From Trebouxia sp. TZW2008 (lineage: Eukaryota; Chlorophyta; Trebouxiophyceae; Trebouxiales; Trebouxiaceae), in NCBI GenBank assembly GCA_002118135.1, contig BDIU01000311.1, positions 62,001 to 126,000 of the forward strand: DNA of 64,000 nucleotides. Reading direction: 5' to 3'. How positions within the stretch are numbered: the stretch's first letter is position 1; every line of letters begins with the position of its first letter. The position numbers and the translations under genes are program-made. Positions 46,601-56,424 of the stretch are shown piece after piece. The notes below the pieces were generated by a model. The model saw nothing but the letters and a program-made list of their open reading frames with translations. It did no database searches and was not told the DNA's origin.

Positions 46601-47364
46601 CTGTGACTCACTATGGTGAGAGCATCAAAGCCATCATGAATGAGGAGCTGGGTGACGGCATCATGAGCGCCATTGATATGTATGCCACGGTGCGTCGCCA
46701 GCCTCACCTGACTCGTGTCAAAGCATGATTACGGTCAATGCTGCTCCCGCTGCAACATGATGTGCCACTCATGTAGATGTCCATGACAGCCTGAAAGCCA
46801 TTCACAATGCACATGTCAGGCTCTGCGCTGCGTGAACAAGGGCATATCATGTTTTGTCTATACAATGGAAACTGACAGCATGACCACACCTGCCCCTGTC
46901 ATTTTTGCGATACCTGACTGGGACGCTGAGCGCGTGTTGTGTGCAGGTTGATGTAATAAAGGGCAAAACTGGGGAGAACAGGCTGGTCATCACTCTCAAT
47001 GGCAAGGTAAGCATTGTGCTATTGTACTCTGCAGAACTTGTGCAGTCAGAAGCTGCTTGCATTCTGGTCAGCTTGCTCATCCCAAGCTGTCTGAAATGCA
47101 AACTTTACCATTTGCATAGTACGCATGCTTCATGAGCATCACCTTCGCCAGATTTCTCAGGATGCTAATGATATGTTGCAGCTTGTGGCATAAGTCAGGA
47201 CGACAGTGAGAATTGAATCATTGAGTTGTTGACGTTGATGTGATTCACATGACTGTGCTCTGCGTCAGAGATCAACTTCTTCAACATTGCTTGTGTGGTT
47301 GCTGCAGTTTTTGCCCCATGTGGAGCAAGTTTCTGAGGACAACACCGCCAAGTCACCCAAATGA
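43623..47364 (+). CDS. CYN: Cyanase (cyanate hydratase), probably mitochondrial
   Basis: Seven exons: 43623-43658, 43744-43873, 44329-44450, 44828-44964, 46590-46689, 46947-47006 and 47308-47364, giving 213 aa. Catalyses cyanate plus bicarbonate to ammonia and CO2. The helical N-domain has [20 protein letters not shown] and [12 protein letters not shown]. The catalytic domain has Arg142, Glu145 and Ser168 at the same spacing as the E. coli triad Arg96, Glu99, Ser122 (IYRMTEAV, DGIMSAI). It ends [18 protein letters not shown]. About 55 extra N-terminal residues, basic and Ser/Ala-rich, suggest a mitochondrial presequence. The start is uncertain: in-frame ATGs exist at 43491 and 43605. Intron 4 (1625 bases) has a GC donor (ATAG|GCAGGG). 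Intron 2 contains an 18-bp perfect hairpin. Confidence 0.93.
44022..44060. repeat. Perfect inverted repeat, 18-bp arms
   Basis: Arm gtctgatgcatgtatagc (44022-44039), 3-base loop ata, and its exact reverse complement (44043-44060), in cyanase intron 2. Confidence 0.95.
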
Positions 47365-48028
47365 GGATCTGGCAAAGCTCTGTTCCTGTCTTGCTCCCAT
47401 TACGAGACATTGAACTGGTGCCCTGTAGCTGTGTTGCATCTTGGAATGCTGGACCCTTTGCAGATGCCTGCTTTTTGAATTCTTTGCACGATTTTATTGA
47501 GCATGGCAATTATGCTGATTACTTCTATTGATCAAGATAGCGTCATGATGTCAGCACAACTCAGTACGATGATTGCCGTACCCAAGAACAAGGCTGCTTT
47601 GCAAATCAGCAAGAATTTATAAAGTGATGCGCAGTGAGCCTGTCACCAACGCTCAGTAAATGCTCAGTCAATCTGGACTTCTATATTCACGCTTTCAAAT
47701 CTGCCATGCCACCCCATGTGTGCACCGGCATTCAGACATATCCGACCGAACCGACTTTTGCTGCTTGCTTGTGCCGCATTCTGCTCATCAGCTAATTTAG
47801 AGATGCATATATTGCAAATTGCTGCAAATATTTGGAACTCGCCAATTGCATCAGCAATTTCCAAATAACACTAGTATCATGTGTCTGACATCCTGCATTG
47901 CAAAAGAATATACGCAGCTTGTTCAATGTGCATCATTGCGGCTTCTGTCCTTGACAGAATGATGTTGCGATCCAAGCGGGTGGATTGTGCTTGGCGGCAA
48001 CACATTAGGTCAGCAAACCACACAAGAG
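47365..48028. other. Convergent intergenic region
   Basis: Between the 3' ends of cyanase (+) and the acetyltransferase (-). No coding pattern seen. Confidence 0.5.
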
Positions 48029-49435
48029 TCAAACTGCTTGTGAATAGGCGAGTCCGTTAGTTTGTTCAGGAATAGCCTCAGGCTTATACTGCAGAGCTGC
48101 GCTGGCATGAGCTGCTTTGTATGGTTGTGCAGGAAAGTACACCCGCTGATAAAGGTGCTGATGCTTCACAACTAATGACCGCCATTCTTTGGCTGGTGGC
48201 ACAAGCTTGTGCATCTGAACAGTGTTGTCCATGTGGACCAAGTCCCCATGCTGTACCCCAAAACGTTCCAAGTCCTCTTGTGTTGTGTAGACAAAGCCCA
48301 AACGACGCCAGGTAGTCTTCACAATGGGGTCATCTGTGCTACACAAGAGCAGGCGAGGTATTTTGAGGGCCCTTGCAACCTGCATCACAGCAATCAGATG
48401 AGCATGCAAGCATTCATTCAGGTGCCAGCGTCTACCAAATTTGAAAGGGTGAGAATTCACCAGAGCCTTGACTCACTAGCTGTTATACAAATCCTGGCTT
48501 GAGGGAGTCTGTGTGCTATCCAATTTGCTTCCAAGCCAGTCATATGGACAACATGCTTGAATACAGGATGCAAAGGCACAAGAAGCATTTTGGCCCAATG
48601 TCTGACCTCCTCAATGGCTTCCACAAGTGCCCGCCCATAACCTCTTTTACGTTTTGTCTCATGTGTGGCAAAGAATGGCACCTGAACACAGATAGCGGTT
48701 TGCAAGGTTGCAGAAACCATGCATAGTGCAGGTTTGAAGTGAAACTGAAGCCAGTCATAATTGAACTCAACAACATGCTGTCACCTCCAAGTAGCCAAGG
48801 CTGATTCTGATGGTCGCAGCGCAAACAGGCTTGCCGTCACTGAGCAGGAATGGCCAGGGGTTGTGGGGAGCGCCTAGTCTGGGAGCTTTCTTTGGGTACT
48901 CCTTTTCAAAGAGTCCTGGAGCTGGCCAATGCGGTCTGAAGCGCGGCACCAGAACAATGGTCCTAAAGCCGCTGAAGTCCTGCCATGCAAGCAAAGTTGT
49001 TGTCAAACTGTTTGTGCACCAGACCAGACCAGAACAGACCAGTACAGACCAGGCCAGACTTAGCAAGCAAAGTATATGTTGTTGTCATACCAGCTCGTCT
49101 AAAGCCTTTGAGCCTTGAGCAGTGACTGTCCAGTCCAAGTACTCATGTATGGTTGCTGCACGAGGCAGCTGCGCATTTTTGGTACCAGGCCTAGGGGGTC
49201 TGGCTTGCCCTGTCTCAAAGCTCTTGAAAAGGTAGGGCACGTCTGCCCTTGCTTGTTTTGACCCGTCTGCTTTGTTGGGCTGGGCGTAGTCTCTGAGCTC
49301 GTAGTATATGTTGGGTCGACCCACAAGTTCCACGGGCTGGTCACAGGGCAACACGGCTATTGAGTCTCGGGCTGCTTGTAGTTTTGCACGTCGTTGCTGC
49401 TTGAGGCCAAGGCTGTCAGTCTCACAGACACTCAT
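48029..49435 (-). CDS. GNAT-family N-acetyltransferase domain protein
   Basis: Four exons: 49435-49091, 48979-48785, 48681-48607 and 48379-48029, giving 321 aa and ending in TGA. An N-terminal region of about 115 residues (YYELRDYAQPN, ATIHEYLDWTV) precedes the acetyltransferase fold. The fold starts with FRTIVLVPRF and CAATIRISLGYLEVPFFAT. The acetyl-CoA pyrophosphate loop is KRKRGYGRALVEAIEE (R-x-x-G-x-G/A pattern), and LLLCSTDDPIVKTTWRRLGF forms the C-terminal strand-helix. Similar layouts occur in plant and algal acetyltransferase domains linked to PHD-finger proteins, but no PHD finger is present here, so the substrate is unknown. Its start lies in a CpG-rich island extending to about 49690. 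Confidence 0.85.
49019..49059. repeat. Degenerate accag repeat
   Basis: Seven to eight units of (a/c)agacc/ccagac in the first intron of the acetyltransferase gene. Confidence 0.8.
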
Positions 49436-50396
49436 AGACTATCCTGAACGGACCCGGCTCCCTGCTGAGCATGCTGCTGGTTTCAGCAAGTGCGGACAAT
49501 GCCAGAGCGTGGGCTCAAAGGAGGGTGTGCGCTTTTGGTGGAGTGATCTCTGTTCGCTAGCCTGTGGGTTCGCCACAGGAGCTTTTGAGCTGCGCACAGC
49601 TGGTTGCCAAGACGCGACAGCTGAAATGCGCAGTCTGTTCAGTCACTGGGCGTCGTCCAATGTTCGGCGCTGTACGATATCGCTCATCAGCGCCCTGCTC
49701 GTCCATCATGGAACCATGGGAGGTGCAAGTTGTGCTCTGAAACCATTTGCTGTCAAGCACAGCATGATGGCAAAGCAAGCTCTGCTCATGCCACACAGGG
49801 GCTTGCATGCAGCTTCAGCTACACGATGAAGCCTTGAGCTCTTCATGCAGCCACAGCGCTCTCCCAGTAGATTGACAGTTATACAGGCAGAGATTTCAAC
49901 AACGACACACAGGCCTGCCAAATCATAAAAAGAAATAATATTTGACTTTGAAGAAGTCGATGCCGAAAAGTGCAGCAGTATATGCAACTCAACGTCAACA
50001 CAAAGTCCATCTGCAATCACTGCACCAGTGAAAGCATGATCACAAATTCCACGTTGGCTAATTGAACAAAAAAGGGGAAAATGCACACAAAAAGTTGCTG
50101 GCTACTTGGTGCAAACGTGAAAATCTGTCTGAAAATACTTGATCGTCTCAGCAATGTGGACTTGTGCGTTCAAACTCCCTGCAATCATGCTTATCTGATA
50201 AAAGCTGCAAACCAAACATACCATAATACCAATAGCTGAAATCTTTTTGCCATCATTCCCCTGTGACATACTGGTGCACTTAAGAAATAGCAATGCAGCG
50301 GTATGCACCACAAACTTGCATGCGCAATAGCTCTTGAACAGAAGCAGATCAATTCAGGAACATTTGACGATTGGTAAAGCCAGAGAACAAAGTGCA
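49436..50396. other. Acetyltransferase promoter and 3' flank of the ankyrin gene
   Basis: The first 250 bases are CpG-rich and are the likely promoter of the acetyltransferase gene. The remainder is AT-richer with no coding pattern and should include the 3' UTR of the ankyrin/PH gene. Confidence 0.5.
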
Positions 50397-53300
50397 TCAT
50401 CGCTTGTTGCCAACTTCTTCGTTTTCCCAAATAGGGTGCAAGGCAGCAGCGCCACCGCTGGTGTGCAACTGTGCTTGCGCCTGCTTTTCACTCATTGCCA
50501 TGATACCGTCAATCATCTCTCGAAACTCGCCAGGGCGCATTTGTGGTGCCAAGCCAGCGTCCTCAATGATGTCAAAGAAATGCTGCTGGTCTGCTGTTGG
50601 TGACTCGGGTCTGTGATTGCTGCCTGAGCGCTGCTGACTGCCAGTGCTGTCATATATGCTGCTGTGATGTTGAAAGCCAGATCCAGGTTGCGCAGCCGGT
50701 TGCTTGGCCACAGCTGGGGCCACAGATCCATCCTTCTCAGGTGAATGCTGGCTGTGGTGCTGGCTGGCAGCAGGGTTGCTTTGATCTGAGGTGGATGTGT
50801 CATACATGCGATTTAGGTGACCATATCTAGCAGCAGCGCCAGGCGAGTCTGCTGACCCACTTTCAATCAGCTGAGGAGACAGTGAGTAATGGCGGAAGGG
50901 GTGTTGCACAGGCTCTGGGGTTCTTGCCATGCGATGTCCTGCTTCTTGACTCATGCTCTGCCCGTGCTGTCGGTGCGAGGCAGTTTGGGGCAGGGCTTCT
51001 GGGTGCTGCCCCTCTGGCAGGGGCATCAGAGGCTGAGGAGATAGCTTCTTCACCTCTGTTGTGTCAAGGATCGTGACGTCATCATCATCGCTAAAGGGTT
51101 CAGCTGAGCTGGCAACAGATGTGCGTGACATGGTACTATAAGGAGCAGCCTGCCTTTTGGCTGCCTGGGCATGTGACTGCATCTCGTGGCTGCTGCCCCA
51201 GGGGTGATTGTTGCCTGGCGCTGGTGTCTGCTCAGGCAATGCCATCTGCAATCAAGCAAGCACATCATCAGTCTGAGCTAACAGTTAGCATTGATAGACA
51301 GATAGCATTGCAGCCAGACAACAAAACAACTGCTCAGTGTGAAGAGCATTGGACAGCATTGGAGCTCTGTCTCTGTTTGCATGCTGACTGCTTCACCAGT
51401 TGTATTGTGCATGATATTACTGTTGTGCCACACTTCATGATCCACTTCAGCGAGGTGTGGTAAGACTGTTCCCAGCCTGAAATGTGAGATTTGCTGCGAG
51501 GACAGGGTGCAGAGCAAAAAGCCAGAAACTCACAAGCATCAAGCATGATCAAACGCATGTTTCCAATTAATGGAGGCTGCAGAGCCTAATCAGGACCATT
51601 AGATTTTGACTGTGACAAACTAGCTGACGAATTCATTGTATTGCAGTGTTGCAACTGGGAAGTCTGGCCATAGCAGAGCAGAGCAGGGCTGTTGTTGTGG
51701 CACACCTCAGAGGTGAACATGTTGTCGTTGGGCTGCTCCCCACACACAGCGTTAGCAAAATCCAAGATGCTGTCCAGAAGCTCAGCTGAGGGAATGTCCA
51801 GCATGGTGCTACGCGCTCTCACTGCCTCCAGGTTGCTCTCAATCAGCAGGCTTGGCAGGCTGGGCTGCACTGGGTGCAGCGGGTACAGCTGATCCAAGTC
51901 TGAAGACAAGTCATCCACTGCCTGATGCTGAGCAGCCAAATCCAGTTCCTCAAAGTCCTCTGCTTGAGGTTGTGTGGAGATGTGACTTGACTGCTGCTGC
52001 TGTGGGTGAATGTGCTCTGGGACGCCTTGCAGTGGGATTGGTTGTAGAAGGGGGCTTTGCTGGGCAGGCTGAGAGGGGTTGAGAGTGTCAGTCTTGTCAT
52101 TGATGTAGTGAGAGGGTGTTGACTTAATGGAGGATGGACGGCTTGTGTAGTACATGGCTCTGCTTGCTGGCGGGCCCACATACCCTTTGGCAGTTGCAGC
52201 ATGGTTGCTGCTACCAGGCAGAGGCTCAGGTGACTGCCCAACATATCTGCTTACAGGAACAGAAGTGATGATGTCTGTTCCAGCAATGGCGCTGATCTCA
52301 GGCTCGGGTGCATAGATGGGGTTGTTGCTCAGCTTTGGCTGGGACTGTAGGACAGCTGCCTGGCCTGAAGATGCTGATTCCTGTTGCAGCCGTGAAGTGC
52401 TCTGTGGCTGTTGAGCGCTGACAAGCATCTGGGCGGGAGCTGTATGCAAGGGGTTCAGAGCAGCGACCTGCTGCTGCAAATCCAGCTGCTGCTGATGCGT
52501 GGGGATCTGTGCTGCCTGAAGCTCCCTCTCATGCTCATGCTCATGATCAAGTCGCTGTAGCAGCGCCGGAAGCGTTCCTTGCTGTGGCTCAGGGTCCTGT
52601 TCAGCCACAGCTGGCAGCTTCTGCCGTGCACTGTCCTTGCTATCCACAGAACTCCTGTCATCAAGCCCCTCTAGTGCTTTGGCGCGCCAGTGAGCTGTCA
52701 AGCTCTTGTCCACAGACATGAAGCTTTTGACTGCTGACATTGGCAGTGACTGACTGGCCCGGTGGGAGCTGCTGCCAAGGCTGGGTTTGTCATTGTCATA
52801 CGCTGCATTGCTGCGCCAACAGCTGCTGCTGGCAGGCTCTGCTTGCTCTGCCTGCCGTGTCAAACCAGTTTGTGGCTGCTCAGATGGTGACGGGGCAGGC
52901 GGAAGAGAGACCCTTTGCTGATTGTCCAGGATGACAGGCAGAGGAGCTGTTGCCAAGCCATTGAGTGGTGGCGGTGGAGCCCTGATAGGGCTATATCTGA
53001 GAGGGCTAGTCCTGACAGGGCTGCTTCTGACAGAACTGCTTTGGACAGAGTCTGTTGTGCTGAAGCCGTTTGACCTGCTGTGGATGTCAGATGAGTCATC
53101 AGCAGGCAGCTGAGGCCTATACTGTATTGGGACATGAGCCGAGTCAGAGAAGGAGGAGAAGGAGGCGCTCCTGGGTTTGCTGCCGTTGCTGTTTGCAGCC
53201 TGATACTGCTTCACAGCAAGCGCAATCTGATCCTGTGGGGAGACCCTGACAGGGATCTGGACCTCGCTGTCACCGTTTAGCATTGCCAGGTCTGCAAAGG

Positions 53301-55898
53301 CAACCAGCAGAACTAGAGCAAGGGTGAGCACAAAGGCGTGAAGCCAGCTAGCATAAACAGCAACAACAATAGCAACTTCTGTGTGCGGTTTGTTTTGCTT
53401 GCACACGGCAAAGCAGTTGCGACATGCAAATGGATTGATACAACACCATCAAGCAGTCGAGCACCTGCTTTTATGACCAACTGCAACTTAAAGATATACC
53501 ACAGCTGTGCTGCTTATGATGTATGTGTCAGAACAATCTAGATCTTGTATATTGGCAAAATCAGTGCACAGCACTTCAAAAATCACTCACTGCCAAGGCA
53601 AGAAAAGCAGAAACACTGTATCAACATCTCAAAGACCAAACCCAAGAATTCAGGACAGCATGTTGAACGCCAGCTTGCACTGAGAAGAGCCAGAGTGCCT
53701 ACTTGGGTCTGTAGTAGCCAGGTCCACAAATCTGTGCAGCCACTTGGCTTCTACAGGGTCTCGAGATAGGGCTCGGACATAAATGCTATATCCCTGGCGG
53801 GCATCCCCAGGCGCAAACAGCTTGGAGGGCTTCTTTGCCTGGCGGTGAGACAATGCCTGCATGCAGCTGACACAGTTGGGCAAAGTGATGCAACTTGCTG
53901 CCTCAGTGACATCGTGATGAAGGGCTGCGCACTCAAACTTGGAAAGCTGAGTGCAGACACCCTGTAGTAGTACTATTACAGGCCTCAATGCTGCAGCAGG
54001 GCTTTCAGGCTACTCTGTCAGATGTATATGAATGCAAGCTACAGGCAAGACAACAGAGACCCTTTGCATGGCATGTGAGTCTGTGAGTCACATGCAGGAC
54101 GACAGAGTACCTTTGCATGGTATGCCAGTATCAAGCCAATGTATGCAGGCTTACTAGCTCAAAGCAGGCCCGCCCATTGGTGCTTTTGACAGGGAGCTGT
54201 ATGGGGGCAGCATCAGTCATCAGAACGCTGGTCACAGGGTCAAAGCCATTCTTGGAGAAGACAAAGAGCTGCATGTCCAGAGCATAGCCTGCCACCTTCT
54301 CACGGGGTGCCAGCACACAGAAAAACTTGCGCCATGTTTGGCTGAGACCCATGTACCTGCAAAACGGTATGATTGACACTGTTAATGTCTGCACGACACA
54401 CTGAGCAACACTCCCCATGCCAGACAGCAGTCAGCAAACATCAGAAACGCAAGCGTGCAACCAGCAAACATGATCCATCCAAAATGCCCTGACAATGGCC
54501 TCACAAGAGCTTTGAAGACTGTGTAGACAACAATCCCGATGGTAGTTGTACTAGATTAGCTTCTAGCAAAAGTTCTAAATGTGTGTGTCTCAAATCTTGT
54601 CTTGGCAGAAAGGTCAAAGCTGTGTCAGCAGTAATTCACCTGTCAACCTTGAGTTCTAGGTGGCCCCTGAAGGCACAGCGCCGTCTTAGGCACAGCAGCA
54701 CAGAGCCCAGGGCATTGGGCATGGGGCCAGTGCGGTTCTGCCTCAGGTGCACCACCTTGTCCAGTGGTGTTTGCCCTGCGACGCAGCACAGCTCAAGCTT
54801 CTGCTGATACTAGTGGAGGTATGGGTTGGCACGTGTGCGTCAGAGGCTAGCCCATATCACAAACGGTACGCTGTTGAGGCTTGCATGCTGGTGCATATGT
54901 TTGGACATTGTCATGTATATCATACATCAACTTGACCAATTGCACACAACACAACTTTCAATAGAGAGTCCTGAGCAGAACCATGACACTTTCAGCCTGT
55001 GCACATGCAGCAAATGTCAAAGCCTGCAGAAGCGCATGTATACATCAGCACAAGAGAAATGGCATCAGAAATCGGATGTCACCATCTTTGGCTTCAAGGA
55101 AAGGGCTGGCTCCATATGAGACTAGCAGCTCGATCATTTTGCTATCCAGGTTGACATCATCAACAGCCAGGCGCAAAGGCGTCTGTGCAATGTTGGCTGT
55201 GTGGCTGTGCACATCTGCACCATGCTCCAAAAGCTGCATGCAATCAACACGTGCTGTGAGGCAGGACAAAGCCATGCAAGGCCTTCTTGGCGTAATGCAT
55301 GCAGCTCGCATCTTATGCTGCAGCCTGTTGCAGACTCTGCTCAGTTATAGCTTGTGCAGCAAATAAGGCTTGCACTTGTTATGATTGCAGCATGAAAGTG
55401 ACAATATGCCAATCTTGAGAAATAGGTTTGTTTGGCATGGAATTGGAAAGCAGAGGGGTATGCTGCACCGCACCATCCTAGCTGCCTGCATCCTGTGCCA
55501 GTGAACAGCAGCAACCAAAGGTGTGAAGCCAGTGGAGCCGTCCACATACTCCAGATGGTCTGTAATGCTCACATCTTGCAAGCCCTGCTGAGCCTGCTGG
55601 TGCTCTTGCAGCAACACCCTCTGCATCAAAACCTGAAGAGACAAGTACAGGTTGTCAAACCAATGAAAAGTTATGCTGGTGCCGTGCAACAAATTGCACA
55701 TAAAGTGTGGGACCTGAAAGCTTTTACAACTGCGCTTCGTAAACGAGTCGGGCGTGAGCAGCAGCACGTCGTGCAAACATCAACGAGCTTTCCGCATCAA
55801 CGAGCAACGATGGAGAGACTGCGGCATACCTGGAGCTGCTCTGCGTCACCAGCTTTGGCTGCGTAAAACAGAAGGCAGGGCTTGCCGTTGTGAGACAT
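50397..55898 (-). CDS. Ankyrin-repeat plus PH-like protein with long disordered tail
   Basis: Eight exons: 55898-55830, 55632-55474, 55233-55083, 54775-54640, 54356-54155, 53946-53703, 53291-51706 and 51251-50397, giving 1133 aa. Residues 1-140 hold ankyrin repeats (FYAAKAGDAEQL, GFTPLVAAVHW, LLEHGADVHS, TPLRLAVDDVN, ELLVSYGASP, GQTPLDKVV). Residues about 170-330 look like a pleckstrin-homology fold: WRKFFCVLAP at the start and SRDPVEAKWLHRFVDLA as the C-terminal tryptophan helix. The remaining 800 residues are Gln/Ser/Pro-rich and presumably disordered, with tandem S-P-x-R sites (SPVRTSPLRYSPIR) and acidic patches, and end near FREMIDGIMAMSEKQ. No ArfGAP or oxysterol-binding domain is seen. 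Plausibly a membrane-associated scaffold; function unknown. The start shares a divergent promoter with the poly(A) polymerase-like gene. Confidence 0.8.
52975..53050 (-). repeat. Short coding repeat of S-P-x-R motifs
   Basis: Four near-identical 15-21 base units (ctgacag-ggct/aactgctt on the plus strand) encode successive Ser-Pro-x-Arg motifs, possible sites for proline-directed kinases. Confidence 0.7.
54040..54125. repeat. Intronic tandem duplication of about 50 bp
   Basis: gacaacagag-accctttgcatggcatg and gacgacagag-tacctttgcatggtatg lie about 50 bases apart in intron 5 of the ankyrin gene. Confidence 0.75.
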
Positions 55899-56424
55899 GC
55901 TGCAATCGTAGTTTGAACTTCGAGTCGACTAGCAGAGTCGCTTCATCCCCAGGCGAAGCGTGCCCGTCACGCGCACAAAAGTGCCCAGATCTATCGATTG
56001 ATGCTGAAGACCACACTCGTGCAGCACTCCCGCAACGACAGGACCGTCGTTGCAAAGTTCACGACGTCGAATCTGTCGACAGATCTGTACCTCGCCCCGG
56101 GCGACTACAGACACTTCTTGCCGTGTTAACGGGCTTGCAGTTCACGGCGCAGGCCGAGCGCGCAAACGTCGACCGGACTGCTTCACCGCAACACAGGCAG
56201 AAGTGACACTCTACTACACTCGCTCAGGATGACTGGCTTTGAGCACGGATGAGACACGCTCATCCCGCGATCTTGAGACAGAACCTGGGACAGAAGCTTG
56301 TTAGTAAAATTAAAGATATAACGCTCGCAGCACAGCAGGTAGGGTTTGACCGTTTTGTGTCGGCATTTGGTATGGCATCGACGATGGCAAGTTTGACGCC
56401 AATCACCGCTGTCACCTGCGTGGC
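55899..56424. promoter_or_regulatory. CpG-rich divergent promoter (ankyrin gene / nucleotidyltransferase gene)
   Basis: 526 bases separate the divergent start codons. The segment is among the most CpG-dense in the window, with many cga/tcg words. It should serve both genes. Confidence 0.6.

Noticed and set aside
51586..53406. A separate 606-aa gene on the minus strand starting with a hydrophobic membrane-anchor-like segment near 53350
   Set aside because: The hydrophobic stretch is intron sequence next to a strong acceptor at 53292. Using that acceptor joins the frame in phase to the PH-like exon upstream and, via GAG|GT at 51706, to the exon at 51251.
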